Origin: Cobetia crustatorum
GTDB taxonomy: Bacteria > Pseudomonadota > Gammaproteobacteria > Pseudomonadales > Halomonadaceae
Direction of reading: 5' to 3'
NCBI RefSeq assembly: GCF_000591415.1
Contig: NZ_JEMF01000025.1
Span: 1 to 64,000, forward strand
DNA length: 64,000 bases
Part shown: positions 8,623-20,342 of the stretch, piece after piece
How positions within the stretch are numbered: the first letter of the stretch is position 1
How the letters are laid out: each line of letters begins with the position of its first letter
Position numbers and translations under genes: made by a program
The notes under the pieces: model-generated
Database searches by the model: none
What the model was told of the DNA's origin: nothing
The model's input: the letters and a program-made list of their open reading frames with translations, nothing else

Positions 8623-9335
8623 GCAGATTTCCTCCGCTGAATTATTTTTGTTACACGATGCACAGTGCACACATCCTGGCTTTCACACGTCTCGATCGCC
8701 ATGTGAAAGCTCACATTAGCGGAAGCCACCAGACTTCACTAGCCCAGCAGGGCTTTACGCTAGGTTGCGAGCAAGATAGTGCGCAAAAAATACAAAAAAA
8801 TGCGCCACTCCATAACGTTTCATCGTGTTTTCGTGTGGTGATCCAGTACGGGTAACTCTCTTGGGAGGCAGCAGCACTCTCTTGGAGTAACGGTAGGGCT
8901 GTGCAGGCCTTATCTTCTGCACTGATGCCGAACGCAATTGACAGCCCTGCCACCGGAGCACAATATGGAAATAAGTTTCCTATACGAAACAGCCAGCACT
9001 TTAGCGCGGGATGAAATGGCTCGCAAGTCGAGGCGACGCTTTCGCTGAAAGCCTGCCCATAACCGACTGATGTGCCCGCCAGGCAAGGAATCAAGCATCA
9101 TCTGATATGACAAGCGCCTGCCTTGGGCCTGATAACACGCGATTCATGGCTCACTGCAGGATGGCACTGGACGTTCGGTGAGTGGCAGACCACGATAAAG
9201 AGGCGAGCGTCATGCACACCCGCCAAAAGTCGTAGAGGCACGTGACATCCAGCCACTGCCACGCTTGGATACCTTCGTGCATAATGACGAACCGATTCCC
9301 TGAATTAGAAAATTTTTTCACATAGGAAAATACTC
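8623..9335. other. Divergent regulatory region, symporter gene / gcvH
   Basis: About 713 bases with no convincing gene. The minus-strand leader of the symporter shows GCTTTCACA/TGTGAAAGC (8679-8710), AGCCC/GGGCT (8741-8754) and a perfect TGCAC-A-GTGCA dyad (8659-8669). ACTCTCTTGG is repeated at 8855-8864 and 8876-8885, 21 bases apart. A 127-codon minus frame at 8711-9094 looks non-coding. No glycine-riboswitch core was recognised on either strand. Confidence 0.4.
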
Positions 9336-9728
9336 ATGAGCAATATTCCTGCCACGCTTAAGTACACCGAAAGTCACGAGTGGGTTCAGGACAACGGTGA
9401 TGGCACCGTGACCATCGGAATCACTGACCACGCTCAGGAAGCACTGGGTGATGTCGTCTTCGTCGAGCTGCCGGAAGTCGGCCGCGAATTGGCGCTTGAA
9501 GAAGAATTCGGTGTTATCGAGTCCGTCAAGGCAGCTTCCGATCTTTATGCACCTCTAGCAGGTGAAGTTATTGCCGTTAACGAAAGCCTCGAAGACGCGC
9601 CTGAATCCGTCAACGAAAGCCCTTACGACGATGCCTGGATTCTCAAGATGAAAGTCGCCGACAGCACTGATCTCGAAAAGCTGCTCGACGCTGATGCCTA
9701 TACCCTGCTGGTCGAAAGCGAAGCTTGA
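9336..9728 (+). CDS. gcvH: Glycine cleavage system H protein
   Basis: A 130-residue lipoyl carrier. The lipoylated lysine is K65 in [15 protein letters not shown], and the N-terminus ([10 protein letters not shown]) and [12 protein letters not shown] are typical. Its swinging lipoyl arm shuttles the aminomethyl group between GcvP, GcvT and lipoamide dehydrogenase. The ATG follows CATAGGAAAA. gcvP starts 228 bases later on the same strand, so the two are probably co-transcribed. Confidence 0.96.
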   Translation: MSNIPATLKYTESHEWVQDNGDGTVTIGITDHAQEALGDVVFVELPEVGRELALEEEFGVIESVKAASDLYAPLAGEVIAVNESLEDAPESVNESPYDDAWILKMKVADSTDLEKLLDADAYTLLVESEA

Positions 9729-9956
9729 TGCCTGTCAGCCTCCTGCCCTCGCGAGTGGGAGGCACCTTTGGCTCTACGTACGTTTCACACCCGCTGAGAT
9801 TTCCCTGCAGCACCTGTTCATTTCACTCCCTTGCCCTACCATCGCACGTTCCGCACGGCTTCATTGCGGTAGGTACGTTGACACTACACAGGCAAGGCGA
9901 TGTTCCTCCCGCGGGCTGCCACCCTGCAGCTCCCGAAGCAGCACAGGACTTTTTGC

Positions 9957-12849
9957 ATGGCACACGAGACGCTTACCCTGGCCCAGCTGGCCGGACACGA
10001 TGACTTCATTTCCCGTCACAACGGCCCGACTGACGCCAATGTGGCGCGCATGTTGGCCACGCTTGGTGAAGAGAGTATCGACCAGCTGGTTGACCGCACC
10101 GTACCGGCTGCCATTCGTCTGGGTCGGGAGCTGGATCTCGAAGGGCCACGCACGGAATCCGAGGCACTGGATTACCTCAAGCGCCTTGCGCGTCAGAATA
10201 AGGTCTTCAAAACCTACATCGGTCAGGGGTATCACAACACTCACCTGCCCGCGGTCATCCAGCGTAATGTGCTGGAAAACCCGGGTTGGTACACCGCGTA
10301 TACCCCATATCAACCGGAGATCGCTCAAGGGCGCCTTGAAGGCCTGCTCAACTTCCAGCAAGCCGTGATGGATCTGACCGGCATGGAACTGGCCAACGCC
10401 AGTCTGCTGGATGAAGCTACCGCCGCTGCTGAAGCCATGGCGCTATGTCAGCGTGGCAACAAGAAGAACAAGAGCACCCGCTTCTTCATCTCTGACGACG
10501 TGCTGCCGCAGACACTGGACGTGATGCGTACCCGCGCTGACTACTTCGGCTTTGAGCTGATCGTCGATGCTGCCGAAAACGTCGGCGAGCACGATATCTT
10601 CGGTGCGCTGTTCCAGTATCCGGGCAATACCGGTGAAGTGCGTGATCTGGCGCCGTTGCTGGAAGCCGCTCGCGAGCGCGGCGCGATGACCGTCGTTGCC
10701 GCTGACCTGCTCAGTCTCGTGGTACTCAAGTCGCCGGGTAGTCTGGGCGCTGACATCGTCGTCGGCACTTCCCAGCGCTTCGGTGTGCCGATGGGATTCG
10801 GCGGCCCACACGCACCTTCTTCGCGACCACTGACAAGCTCAAGCGCTCCATCCCGGGCCGCATCATCGGCGTCTCCAAGGATTCACGCGGAAACCCAGCA
10901 CTGCGCATGGCCATGCAGACCCGCGAGCAACACATCCGCCGCGAGAAGGCGACTTCCAACATCTGTACCGCACAGGCATTGCTTGCCAACATCGCCGGTT
11001 TCTACGCGGTCTATCACGGTGCCGAAGGCCTCAAGCGTATCGCGACTCGCGTACAACGCCTGACCAGCATTCTCGCCGAAGGCGTCACGCGTGGTGGCCT
11101 GAATCTGCAGCATTCCAGCTGGTTTGATGCCATCACCATCACTGGCATCGATGAAGGCAAGATTCTAGGTCGCGAGCTGACACACGAGATCAATCTACGT
11201 CATCACGGCGATGGTCGCGTCACGATCAACCTTGATGAGACCACCACCGCTGCCGATGTTGGCGTGCTGTTTGACGTACTGCTGGGTGAAGAGCACGGCC
11301 TGTCAGTCGCCGGACTGGATCAAGAGCTGCTTGCCTCAGGCACCCGCGGCATCCCTGCTGCCTGCCATCGTGGCAGCGATTTCCTGACCCACCCGACCTT
11401 CAGCCGCTACCACTCGGAAACCGAGATGCTGCGCTACCTGAAGCGTCTGGAGAACAAGGATCTGTCGCTGACCCACGCCATGATCCCGCTGGGCAGCTGC
11501 ACCATGAAGCTCAATGCCACCACCGAGATGATTCCGATCACCTGGCCTGAGTTTGCGAACATTCACCCGTTCGCGCCGTCCGATCAAGTGGTGGGCTATC
11601 GTCAGATGATCGACGAGCTGTCTGCCTTCCTGGTCGAGATCACCGGCTACGACGCCATCTCCATGCAGCCGAACTCCGCGCCCAGGGCGAGTACGCCGGT
11701 CTGGTCGCGATTCGTCGCTATCAGGCCTCCGTCGGCGAAGGTGAGCGTGACATCTGCCTGATCCCCAGCTCCGCTCACGGCACCAACCCGGCATCCGCCG
11801 CGATGGCCGCCATGAAGGTGGTGGTGGTCGAGTGCGATGCCAGCGGCAACATCGATATCGACGACCTGCGCGCCAAGGCCGAGCAACACAGCGACAAGCT
11901 GTCCGCGATCATGATCACCTACCCGTCTACCCACGGCGTATTCGAGGAAACCGTGCGCGAGGCCTGTCAGGTCGTTCATGATCACGGCGGGCAGGTATAT
12001 ATCGATGGTGCCAACATGAATGCTCAGGTCGGCATCTGCCGCCCTGGCGATTTCGGCGGCGACGTCTCACACCTGAACCTGCACAAGACCTTCTGCATTC
12101 CACATGGCGGCGGCGGTCCGGGCATGGGCCCTATCGGCGTCAAGTCACATCTGGCACCTTTCGTCTCCAACCACGTGGTCACGCCGCTGCAAGGTGTGAA
12201 GCCAGAATGTACGGCTGTCTCAGCGGCTGCCTTCGGGTCCGCGGCGATCCTGCCGATTTCCTGGGCTTACATCAAGATGATGGGCGCACGCGGGCTGCGT
12301 GAAGCGACTGAGCTGGCTATCCTCAATGCCAACTACATCGCCACACGCCTCGATGGCCATTATCCGGTGCTCTATCGTGGCAAGAACGGTACCGTGGCGC
12401 ATGAATGCATCATCGACATTCGTCCGCTCAAGGCAGCTTCCGGTATCAGCGAAGAAGATATCGCCAAGCGCCTGATCGATTACGGTTTCCATGCGCCGAC
12501 CATGTCGTTCCCGGTCGCCGGCACCCTGATGGTAGAGCCGACTGAATCCGAGTCACTCTACGAGATCGATCGTTTCTGCGATGCGATGATCGCGATTCGT
12601 GCCGAGATCACTCGCGTCGAGCAAGGCGAGTGGACGCTGGAAGACAACCCGCTGATACATGCCCCGCACACCCAGGCTGATCTGATGGACGCTGACTGGA
12701 ATCGTGGCTACTCGCGTGAAGTCGGTGCATTCCCAAGCGAACACGTCAAGGCTGCCAAGCAGTGGCCAGCAGTCAACCGGGTCGATAACGTGCATGGCGA
12801 TCGTCAGCTGATCTGCTCCTGCCCGAGCATCGATCTCTACCGCGACTAG
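9957..12849 (+). CDS. gcvP: Glycine dehydrogenase (decarboxylating), P protein, two frameshifts
   Basis: The intact product would be about 964 residues, normal for GcvP. It decarboxylates glycine with PLP and loads aminomethyl onto GcvH. The PLP lysine is in [17 protein letters not shown]. The frame breaks near 10814, where GGPHA should continue AFFATDKLKRS, and again near 11678, where MQPNS should continue GAQGEYAG. Each is repaired by restoring one base, apparently a G in a GC-rich triplet. Sequence on both sides is fully conserved, so sequencing error is more likely than decay. Start ATG 9957 has AGGA upstream. Confidence 0.93.
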
Positions 12850-12947
12850 TGCCCAGTGGGGCTCATGATCGATGTTCAATAACTGACGTCTGAGCCTCGT
12901 GAGCCCCTCCTGAACGTCATGATCAGGAGGGTCATCGTAGTATGCAA

Positions 12948-12979
12948 AACGCCCCTGCCGGGATTCCGGCAGGGGCGTT
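12948..12979. terminator. Bidirectional terminator between gcvP and glpV
   Basis: AACGCCCCTGCCGG pairs perfectly with CCGGCAGGGGCGTT around a GATT loop. It separates two convergent genes. A second, weaker hairpin (CCCTCCTGA/TCAGGAGGG, 12905-12931) precedes it. Confidence 0.75.
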
Positions 12980-13013
12980 CGCGTTGCTGGCTTACATGTT
13001 TTCAGTAGAGGCG

Positions 13014-14756
13014 TTACTGCTTCCAGCTCTCCAGCAATTCCTCGTAGCCGATCGTCTCTCCCTTGGGCTTCTCGTTTTCCAGCTTGGCCTTGGGTGCGCC
13101 CGGCTGATCAAACCAGTACTGAGCATCGCGTTCTTCATTGAGCTTCGGTCCACAGTTTGGCATTACATTGGCCCGCTCCAGACGCTCAAGGATACGATCC
13201 TGCGCCTTGGCTAGCCCATCCAGTGCTTCCTGTGGTGTTGCTTCGCCACTGGCCGCCTGAGAAATGTACTGCCACCACAGCTGAGCAAGCTTCGGATAAT
13301 CTGGCACGTTGGTGCCGGTTGGCGACCACTGCACACGCGCAGGGCTGCGATAGAACTCGACCAGACCACCAAGCTTCGGTGCAGCATCAGTCATCGCCTG
13401 CGACTGAATATCAGATTCGCGAATCGGCGTCAGCCCTTCTAGCGTCTTCTTGAGTGACACGGTTTTTGCCGTCACGAACTGGGCATACAACCACGCGGCC
13501 AGACGATTCTTCTCCGGCGTGGAGTCGAAGAATGTCCAGGCGCCCACATCCTGATAGCCAAGCTTCATGCCCTCTTCCCAGTACGGGCCGTGCGGTGACG
13601 GGGCCATGCGCCACTTGGGCGTGCCATCATCATTGACTACCGGTAATCCCTCACGCGTCATATCTGCAGTGAAGGCGGTGTACCAGAAGATCTGCTGGGC
13701 AATGTTGCCCTGCGACGGCACAGGGCCGGACTCGGAGAAGGTCATGCCCTGAGCTTCCGGCGGAGCGTACTTGTCCAGCCAATCGACATACTTGGTAGTC
13801 GCATAGACCGCCGCCGGGCCGTTGGCCGCACCACCACGTGTCACGGAGGAGCCGACCGGCTGACATTCCTCGACACGAATGCCCCACTCATCCACTGGCA
13901 GGCCGTTGGGCAGGCCCTTATCGCCTGCACCCGCCATGGAGAACCACGCATCGGTGAAGCGCCAGCCGAGTGACGGGTCCTTCTTGCCATAATCCATGTG
14001 GCCATAGACACGCTTGCCGTCGAGTTCCTTGACGTCATTGGTGAAGAAGTCGGCGATGTCTTCATAGGCAGACCAGTTGACAGGTACGCCCAATTCGTAA
14101 CCGTACTTGTCCTTGAACTGCTTCTTGAGGTCTTCACGCTCGAACCAGTCCGCGCGGAACCAGTAAAGGTTGGCGAACTGCTGATCCGGCAGCTGATAGA
14201 GCTTGTCATCCGGTCCGGTGGTGAAATCCAACCCGATGAAGTCATCCAGGTCCAACGTCGGTGAGGTGTAGTCCTTGCCATCACCTTCCATCATGTCGCT
14301 GATCGGCACGACCTTGCCATAACGGAAGTGAGTGCCGATCAGGTCGGAATCATTGACATAGGCATCGTAGATATTGCGCCCCGACTGCATCTGGGTCTGC
14401 AATTTCTCGATGACATCGCCTTCCTGAATAAGATCATGAGTCAGCTTGATGCCAGTAATTTCACTGAAGGCCTTGGCTAGCACCTTGGACTCATATTCAT
14501 GCGTCGTGAGAGTTTCAGAGGCAACCTTGATCTCCATGCCTCTTAACGGTTCGGCAGCCTTGATGAACCACTCAAGCTCGGACATCTGTTCGTCCTGGCT
14601 GAGGGTAGAAGGCGAGAATTCCTTGTCGATCCACTTCTTGGCGGCGTCCTGATACTGATCCGCCATCGCCTGGCTCGACAGCCCCGCAAGCCCGGCGGCA
14701 GTGGCAAAGGCAATCGCGTAACGCAGGCGTGCAGGTCTGATCATCTGCTGACTCAT
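13014..14756 (-). CDS. glpV: Glycerol-type ABC transporter substrate-binding protein
   Basis: A 580-residue periplasmic binding protein with a signal peptide (MIRPARLRYAIAFATAAG, then LSSQAMA). Length and neighbours match GlpV of the GlpSTPQV glycerol importer described in rhizobia, much larger than ordinary sugar-binding proteins. The ATG at 14756 is preceded by AAGGGA. It is the last gene of the minus-strand operon, separated from the DUF2160 gene by a beta-helix protein gene. Its leader contains an 18-nt element identical to one before the polyol-binding protein. Glycerol as ligand is inferred from family resemblance. Confidence 0.82.
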   Translation of the reverse strand: MSQQMIRPARLRYAIAFATAAGLAGLSSQAMADQYQDAAKKWIDKEFSPSTLSQDEQMSELEWFIKAAEPLRGMEIKVASETLTTHEYESKVLAKAFSEITGIKLTHDLIQEGDVIEKLQTQMQSGRNIYDAYVNDSDLIGTHFRYGKVVPISDMMEGDGKDYTSPTLDLDDFIGLDFTTGPDDKLYQLPDQQFANLYWFRADWFEREDLKKQFKDKYGYELGVPVNWSAYEDIADFFTNDVKELDGKRVYGHMDYGKKDPSLGWRFTDAWFSMAGAGDKGLPNGLPVDEWGIRVEECQPVGSSVTRGGAANGPAAVYATTKYVDWLDKYAPPEAQGMTFSESGPVPSQGNIAQQIFWYTAFTADMTREGLPVVNDDGTPKWRMAPSPHGPYWEEGMKLGYQDVGAWTFFDSTPEKNRLAAWLYAQFVTAKTVSLKKTLEGLTPIRESDIQSQAMTDAAPKLGGLVEFYRSPARVQWSPTGTNVPDYPKLAQLWWQYISQAASGEATPQEALDGLAKAQDRILERLERANVMPNCGPKLNEERDAQYWFDQPGAPKAKLENEKPKGETIGYEELLESWKQ

Positions 14757-14770
14757 GGGATGTCCCTTTA

Positions 14771-14788
14771 TTGGCGTTATTGTTCTCA
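14771..14788 (-). promoter_or_regulatory. Shared 18-nt leader element, possible Crc/Hfq site
   Basis: On the minus strand this reads TGAGAACAATAACGCCAA, 15 bases before the glpV start. The identical 18 bases stand before the polyol-binding protein gene at 53980-53997. It contains AACAATAA, which fits the AAnAAnAA pattern bound by Hfq/Crc for catabolite repression in pseudomonads. Confidence 0.45.
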
Positions 14789-14939
14789 ACCGCTTTTTAT
14801 CAACCACTTTTCTCGACTGCTGTATGTTGACGCACTCTCTCGGTCACTAGCTCTCTACTGGCGCCTCTTCACCGACTCTTCGGTACTGACGTTACGTCTC
14901 TAGCTCCTCTTGGCAGGTTTCTCCTACAACATCTTCTTC

Positions 14940-16940
14940 TCACCGACCTTTCTCAGTTGCCAACTCGCGCTGAGCACGATAGAGAGAGGCCGGTGTCACT
15001 GCTCCTCCCGGTGACTCGACGATGGCCTGTAACGCATCCATCGCCGGCAATTCAGCGTAATCCGTCACGCCCTTGGCATTCATCACGCGTGCGTAGTCAT
15101 GCTGGCTGGCAATCCCCAATGCGCGCCCCGTCGCCCCCACAACGATCGGCATGATGACCTTGCCGTAGTGACTGTCGGCACGCATGAAGGGCCATGCGTC
15201 ATGCGGTTCACCGGTATTGACCGGATTCCACAACACCAGCCCACGCAGATGATTGGGCTGATGCCCGACGCTGGCACCCCAGCGATCCCGCACATGGCCG
15301 CCATGCTTCTGATCAAACAGCGTATCGCGTGGCTGCTGCCCGTGTAGCTCAACGCCACTGTCACCAGCATGCTCAAGTTCAAGGTAGACGTTATGTGTCG
15401 CATAGCGTGCAACACCGGGTGCATGCCAGGCATGACTTTGGTCGATCACACGTTTCGCCAGTACCTGATTGCTATCGCTGATTGTCATCGCAATATGGCC
15501 CGGTTTGCCTGTCAACCTCACATTTTCGAGGGTTGTCTGTGAGCTGTGGCGCACCTTGATCCCTTGATTGAAATTGACAAGCTGCACGTCACGTACCCAG
15601 CTGTCGGTCACACCATCAATATCCAACAGGCCGAAACCACTGTCATCCTCGGCACTACGATGATGCTTGAACTGTCCACGCCAGTTACCACTCAACGCCA
15701 ATCCTTCCACCCCGACTTCCCGTGCAGGATGAATGCGCGCAATCCGCCACGTCTCACCGGGAAGGCGTCCGTGCGCCAGCGGCAATGAGAGCGTCAGACG
15801 TTTTCCTTCGCGCGCCACCACGCGATAACGCGCTCGCTTGACGACGCCATCACGCTCGATCAACCAGCGTGAATTTCCGGTCTTGGCATCCTTTTCCATC
15901 TGGTAGGGAGCCAATGCGCGGGCTACTGTTTCAGGGCGCTTGTCGATACTCTCCAGCAGAACTTCATCACCGACTGCAAGGGAGGAGGTCGCTCCCGCAT
16001 CTTGTGTCGAATCCGCCAGCATGACCGTATCTTGCGTATCAGCAGGCTGATTCCGTGAGCTTGCCGCGAGTGGCTGCCAGGCTTCCTGCTTGCCACCCTC
16101 GTCTAGCGTTCTCCCCTCGTCCAGGCTGCCCAGATGTAGCAGCCAAGGCGTGCTCCAATACCAGCTGGCATGCAGTGGCAGCATCGCTGCCGTCTGTTTG
16201 AGGTGCGTGCTGCCGCTGCCCGCGCCTGCCAATGTCCAATAACTGCCTGCCAGGCTCAGGCCCTGCATCTTCAACAGCGACTCGCGCAACTGCTGTTGGC
16301 GCTCCTCATCAGCCACCACTGCCTTGAGAGCAATCAATCGTGCAAAGAACCAGGCACGCTCTTCAATGCCATACAGTACGTAATCTCCTGCAGGAAAGTA
16401 GAGCACCCCACGTCGAGGACTTCTGTCACTGTGACCATCACTGCCCGCCTGCTGCCAACGACGCATCGCGGCATGTGCCTTGAGTACGGCCAAACGATCA
16501 CTCACCTCATCATCGCCACGAGCACCGTAGTCAGTCACGTCAAAACGCCGCGTATTCTCATCAGCTCGCTGCTCACTCTTTTGCACATTGACGGAGGCCG
16601 GCAACGCCTCACCCTGTCGATAGCCAGCATGCGAGAAATCAGGCAGCGGCAATGCCACGCGCTCTTCAGCAGTTCGTTCACGATTGGCAAGCCAAGTGCT
16701 GCGATAGCGCTGCCACAAAGGGATGCCGGATACCGTTCCCTGCTTATCAATATCGTGTTCACCATCCTCCGGCTCGGCGGTACTCTGACCGACGGCTGTA
16801 CTTTGAGTACCTTGTGCAGTAGATGAAGACTCGTGTGACTGGCTAACCCAATAGCCGATACTCAGCACGCTCATGACAGCAAGCCCCGACAGCAACAAGC
16901 AAATCATGCGGCGGGGAACGGAAGACTCAGAAGACGGCAT
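14940..16940 (-). CDS. Exported or membrane-anchored pectate-lyase-fold protein
   Basis: A 666-residue protein with an N-terminal hydrophobic segment (about residues 12-32, ICLLLSGLAVMSVLSIGYWV) that would be a signal anchor. A low-complexity linker follows, then FDVTDYGARGDDEVSDRLA and GVLYFPAGDYVL, the opening of the right-handed beta-helix pectate-lyase superfamily. Later segments (VTDSWVRDVQLVNFNQGIKV, NHLRGLVLWN) resemble DUF4955-type helices. It may bind or cleave a polysaccharide in the periplasm or outside. It interrupts the glycerol importer operon on the same strand. I cannot identify the catalytic residues, and substrate is unknown. Confidence 0.7.
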   Translation of the reverse strand: MPSSESSVPRRMICLLLSGLAVMSVLSIGYWVSQSHESSSTAQGTQSTAVGQSTAEPEDGEHDIDKQGTVSGIPLWQRYRSTWLANRERTAEERVALPLPDFSHAGYRQGEALPASVNVQKSEQRADENTRRFDVTDYGARGDDEVSDRLAVLKAHAAMRRWQQAGSDGHSDRSPRRGVLYFPAGDYVLYGIEERAWFFARLIALKAVVADEERQQQLRESLLKMQGLSLAGSYWTLAGAGSGSTHLKQTAAMLPLHASWYWSTPWLLHLGSLDEGRTLDEGGKQEAWQPLAASSRNQPADTQDTVMLADSTQDAGATSSLAVGDEVLLESIDKRPETVARALAPYQMEKDAKTGNSRWLIERDGVVKRARYRVVAREGKRLTLSLPLAHGRLPGETWRIARIHPAREVGVEGLALSGNWRGQFKHHRSAEDDSGFGLLDIDGVTDSWVRDVQLVNFNQGIKVRHSSQTTLENVRLTGKPGHIAMTISDSNQVLAKRVIDQSHAWHAPGVARYATHNVYLELEHAGDSGVELHGQQPRDTLFDQKHGGHVRDRWGASVGHQPNHLRGLVLWNPVNTGEPHDAWPFMRADSHYGKVIMPIVVGATGRALGIASQHDYARVMNAKGVTDYAELPAMDALQAIVESPGGAVTPASLYRAQRELATEKGR

Positions 16941-17115
16941 TCAGGACAATCCTTGGCGAAAGCATCAGCAATGGCAGTGACAGCGGCGGAGACAAAACTC
17001 ATCAGAACCGCTTGGGACTCCACTCAACACATCGGGTTCCCTGTCGCGTGATTGCAACACCCTTCTACCCAGCTCTCTCCAGTCCGTTTGCCCAGCATCT
17101 TCTCTATGCGCTCAC

Positions 17116-17388
17116 TTAGCCCCACTTCATCAGCAATAACATCCAGACCACGCATACGACGCTGATGATCCACAACACCTGGTCGGTAAAGCCAAGCCAT
17201 AACAGATGTAGCCAGCCACTGGAGAGTAGTCCGATGAACAGGCGATCACCGCGGGTCGTCGCGATCGGCAGGAAGCCCTGCCGACTGAGGGTCGGTGTCG
17301 CGAACTGCCATGCGGTCATGCCGAGTAAAATGATGCCGATACCGGCAAAGAACAGTGTCGTGGGTAGGGTCCAGGCCATCCATTCCAT
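17116..17388 (-). CDS. DUF2160 small membrane protein of the glycerol transporter
   Basis: A 90-residue protein with two or three hydrophobic segments (LPTTLFFAGIGIILLGMTAW, LLSSGWLHLLWLGFTDQVLW, IISVVCVVWMLLLM). Its GDRLFIGLLSSGW motif and place just after two permeases match the DUF2160 protein that accompanies GlpPQ in glycerol ABC importers. Its role is unknown; it may be an accessory membrane subunit. It lies 88 bases downstream of glpQ. Confidence 0.8.
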   Translation of the reverse strand: MEWMAWTLPTTLFFAGIGIILLGMTAWQFATPTLSRQGFLPIATTRGDRLFIGLLSSGWLHLLWLGFTDQVLWIISVVCVVWMLLLMKWG

Positions 17389-17476
17389 GAGTGTTTCCTC
17401 TTACTGCCCGCCGTCGATATTTAGCGCGACGGGCTCAAATGAGGAGCGCTCCCGTGAAGAGCGCTCAAGACGCCGA

Positions 17477-18280
17477 TCACACACGGCCCAGCGCGAAGCC
17501 CTTGGCAACATGGTTACGCACGAAGTAGATCACCAGAATGCCGGGTATCAGCGTCAGGGCACCGGCAGCAGCGAGTACGCCCCAGTCGATACCCGAGGCC
17601 GAGACCGTTCGTGTCATCACCGCCGCAATCGGTTTCGCCTCCGTCGCCGTCAACGTGCGCGCCAGCAGCAGCTCCACCCACGAGAACATGAAGCAGAAGA
17701 AGGCCGTCACTCCGATACCAGGCCGGATCATCGGGATGAAGAGCGTCAGGAAGAAGCGTGGGAAGCTATAACCATCGATGTAAGCCGTTTCATCGATTTC
17801 CTTGGGTACGCCAGACATGAAGCCTTCCAGAATCCACACCGCCAGTGGCACGTTGAACAGACAGTGCGCCAGCGCAACGGCCAGTGGTGTGTCGAACAGT
17901 CCTACCGAGGAATACAGCTGGAAGAACGGCAACAAGAAGACGGCCGGCGGTGCCATACGGTTGGTCAGCAGCCAGAAGAACAGATGCTTGTCACCGAGGA
18001 AGCGATAGCGCGAGAAGGCATAGGCTGCCGGCAGTGCCACCGTTAGCGAGATCGCCATGTTGAGCACCACATAGCTCATCGAGTTCACATAGCCCATGTA
18101 CCAACTCGGATCGGTGAAGATCACGTGGTAGTTATCAAAGGTAAAGTTCTCGGGCCATAGGGTCAGACCGCCGAGAATCTCCTGATTCGACTTGAACGAC
18201 ATGATCAGCAGCCAATAGATCGGCACCAGCAGGAACAGCAGGTAAATCGTCATTACCAGACGCTTGCGTGTTTTCATCAC
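17477..18280 (-). CDS. glpQ: Glycerol-type ABC transporter permease 2
   Basis: A 267-residue MalG-type inner-membrane permease. It has six hydrophobic segments and the EAA-type cytoplasmic loop GVPKEIDETAYIDGYSFPRF that docks with the ATPases. GAGGAGACGAGTG gives a good ribosome site before the ATG, and glpP ends 8 bases upstream, so the two are tightly coupled. With GlpP it forms the membrane channel of the importer. Family firm, substrate by context. Confidence 0.85.
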   Translation of the reverse strand: MMKTRKRLVMTIYLLFLLVPIYWLLIMSFKSNQEILGGLTLWPENFTFDNYHVIFTDPSWYMGYVNSMSYVVLNMAISLTVALPAAYAFSRYRFLGDKHLFFWLLTNRMAPPAVFLLPFFQLYSSVGLFDTPLAVALAHCLFNVPLAVWILEGFMSGVPKEIDETAYIDGYSFPRFFLTLFIPMIRPGIGVTAFFCFMFSWVELLLARTLTATEAKPIAAVMTRTVSASGIDWGVLAAAGALTLIPGILVIYFVRNHVAKGFALGRV

Positions 18281-18288
18281 TCGTCTCC

Positions 18289-19157
<869 letters not shown>

Positions 19158-19158
<1 letters not shown>

Positions 19159-20342
19159 CAGGCCACTCCTCCCTTGTCATCCACGACATCATCTGTGACT
19201 TCGGCAGAGGCGGGCAGTACATCCAGCAGATGTTCGTCCAGATAGAAGCGCTGCCAGCGCGCCGGCAAGCGCATACGCACTCGTCCATGTGGAATGGCTG
19301 CATCTTCTTCAATGCGTGCCTTGAACACGCAACCACCGCCTATATCGATGTCCACTACCTTGTAGGTGCCAAGATCCTGCACCAACGTGACCTGCCCACT
19401 CAGCCAATGCTCAGTGCTTTCGGACTCACTTCTCTCAAGCGCTGCAGCCTCGAGTTCTACAAACTCAGGCCGAATGCCCAGCTTGAGATCACCGTTACGC
19501 TCAGAGAATGTCGCCAGCAACGTGCGCGGTAATCTGAGCAATGGTGCGGACTCACCCTCTCCCAGTCGCACGCCTTGTGCTTCAAGCGAGATACGCGCCA
19601 GATTCATGCCGGGTGAGCCGATGAAGTAGCCCACGAAGGTATGTGCAGGATCTTCAAACAACTCACGCGGAGTCCCGAACTGCACGATGCGCCCCTCATA
19701 CATGACCGCGATCTTGTCGGCGAAGGTAGAGGCCTCGAGCTGATCGTGAGTCACATACACCATCGTGATATTGAACTGCTCGTGGATCTGCTTGAGCTTG
19801 CGTCTGAGCTTCCATTTGAGATGTGGATCGATCACCGTCAGTGGTTCATCGAACAGGATGGCGGCCACGTCATCGCGCACCAGTCCACGTCCCATCGACA
19901 CTTTCTGCTTCTCATCGGCCGTCAGATTGCTAGCACGCCGTTCGAGCAGGGATTCAAGCTCCAGTACCTGAGCGATCTCACGTACCCGCGACTGTACCTT
20001 GTGTTCCGGTTGACGCTGATTGCGTAGCGGAAAGGCCAGGTTGTCGTAGACCGTCATGGTGTCGTAGACCACCGGGAACTGAAAAACCTGTGCGATATTG
20101 CGCTCTTCCGGGGGTAGCTGATTGACCACCCGATCATCGAAGCGCACCTCGCCTTCCGAGGGAGCAAGCAGCCCTGAGATGATATTGAGCAGGGTGCTCT
20201 TGCCACAGCCAGAGGGGCCCAGCAACGCATAAGCACCACCCTGCTCCCAGACGTGGTTCATGCGCCGAATGGCGTAATCGGCGTCTTCGCTCGGCGCAGC
20301 CATGTAGCTGTGCGCCAGGTCATTAAGATGAATCGCGGCCAT
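19158..20342 (-). CDS. glpT: Glycerol-type ABC transporter ATPase 2
   Basis: A 394-residue ABC ATPase. It has Walker A GPSGCGKST, Walker B AILFDEPL and the H-loop YVTHDQLEA, with a C-terminal regulatory OB-type domain. The signature motif is degenerate: LTADEKQKVSMGRG replaces LSGGQ. That is a known trait of GlpT in the two-ATPase glycerol importer, so one of its two ATP sites may be catalytically weak. The start ATG at 20342 overlaps the glpS stop by one base. It probably works as a heterodimer with GlpS. Confidence 0.85.

Noticed and set aside
8711-9094. 127-codon minus-strand frame upstream of the symporter gene
   Set aside because: Cysteine- and tryptophan-rich random-looking composition with no ribosome site; it lies in a promoter/leader region.
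7067-9335. Glycine riboswitch near gcvT, the symporter or gcvH
   Set aside because: Expected by context, but neither the GGAGAG...CTCTCAGG frame nor the GCCGAAGG core was found on either strand.
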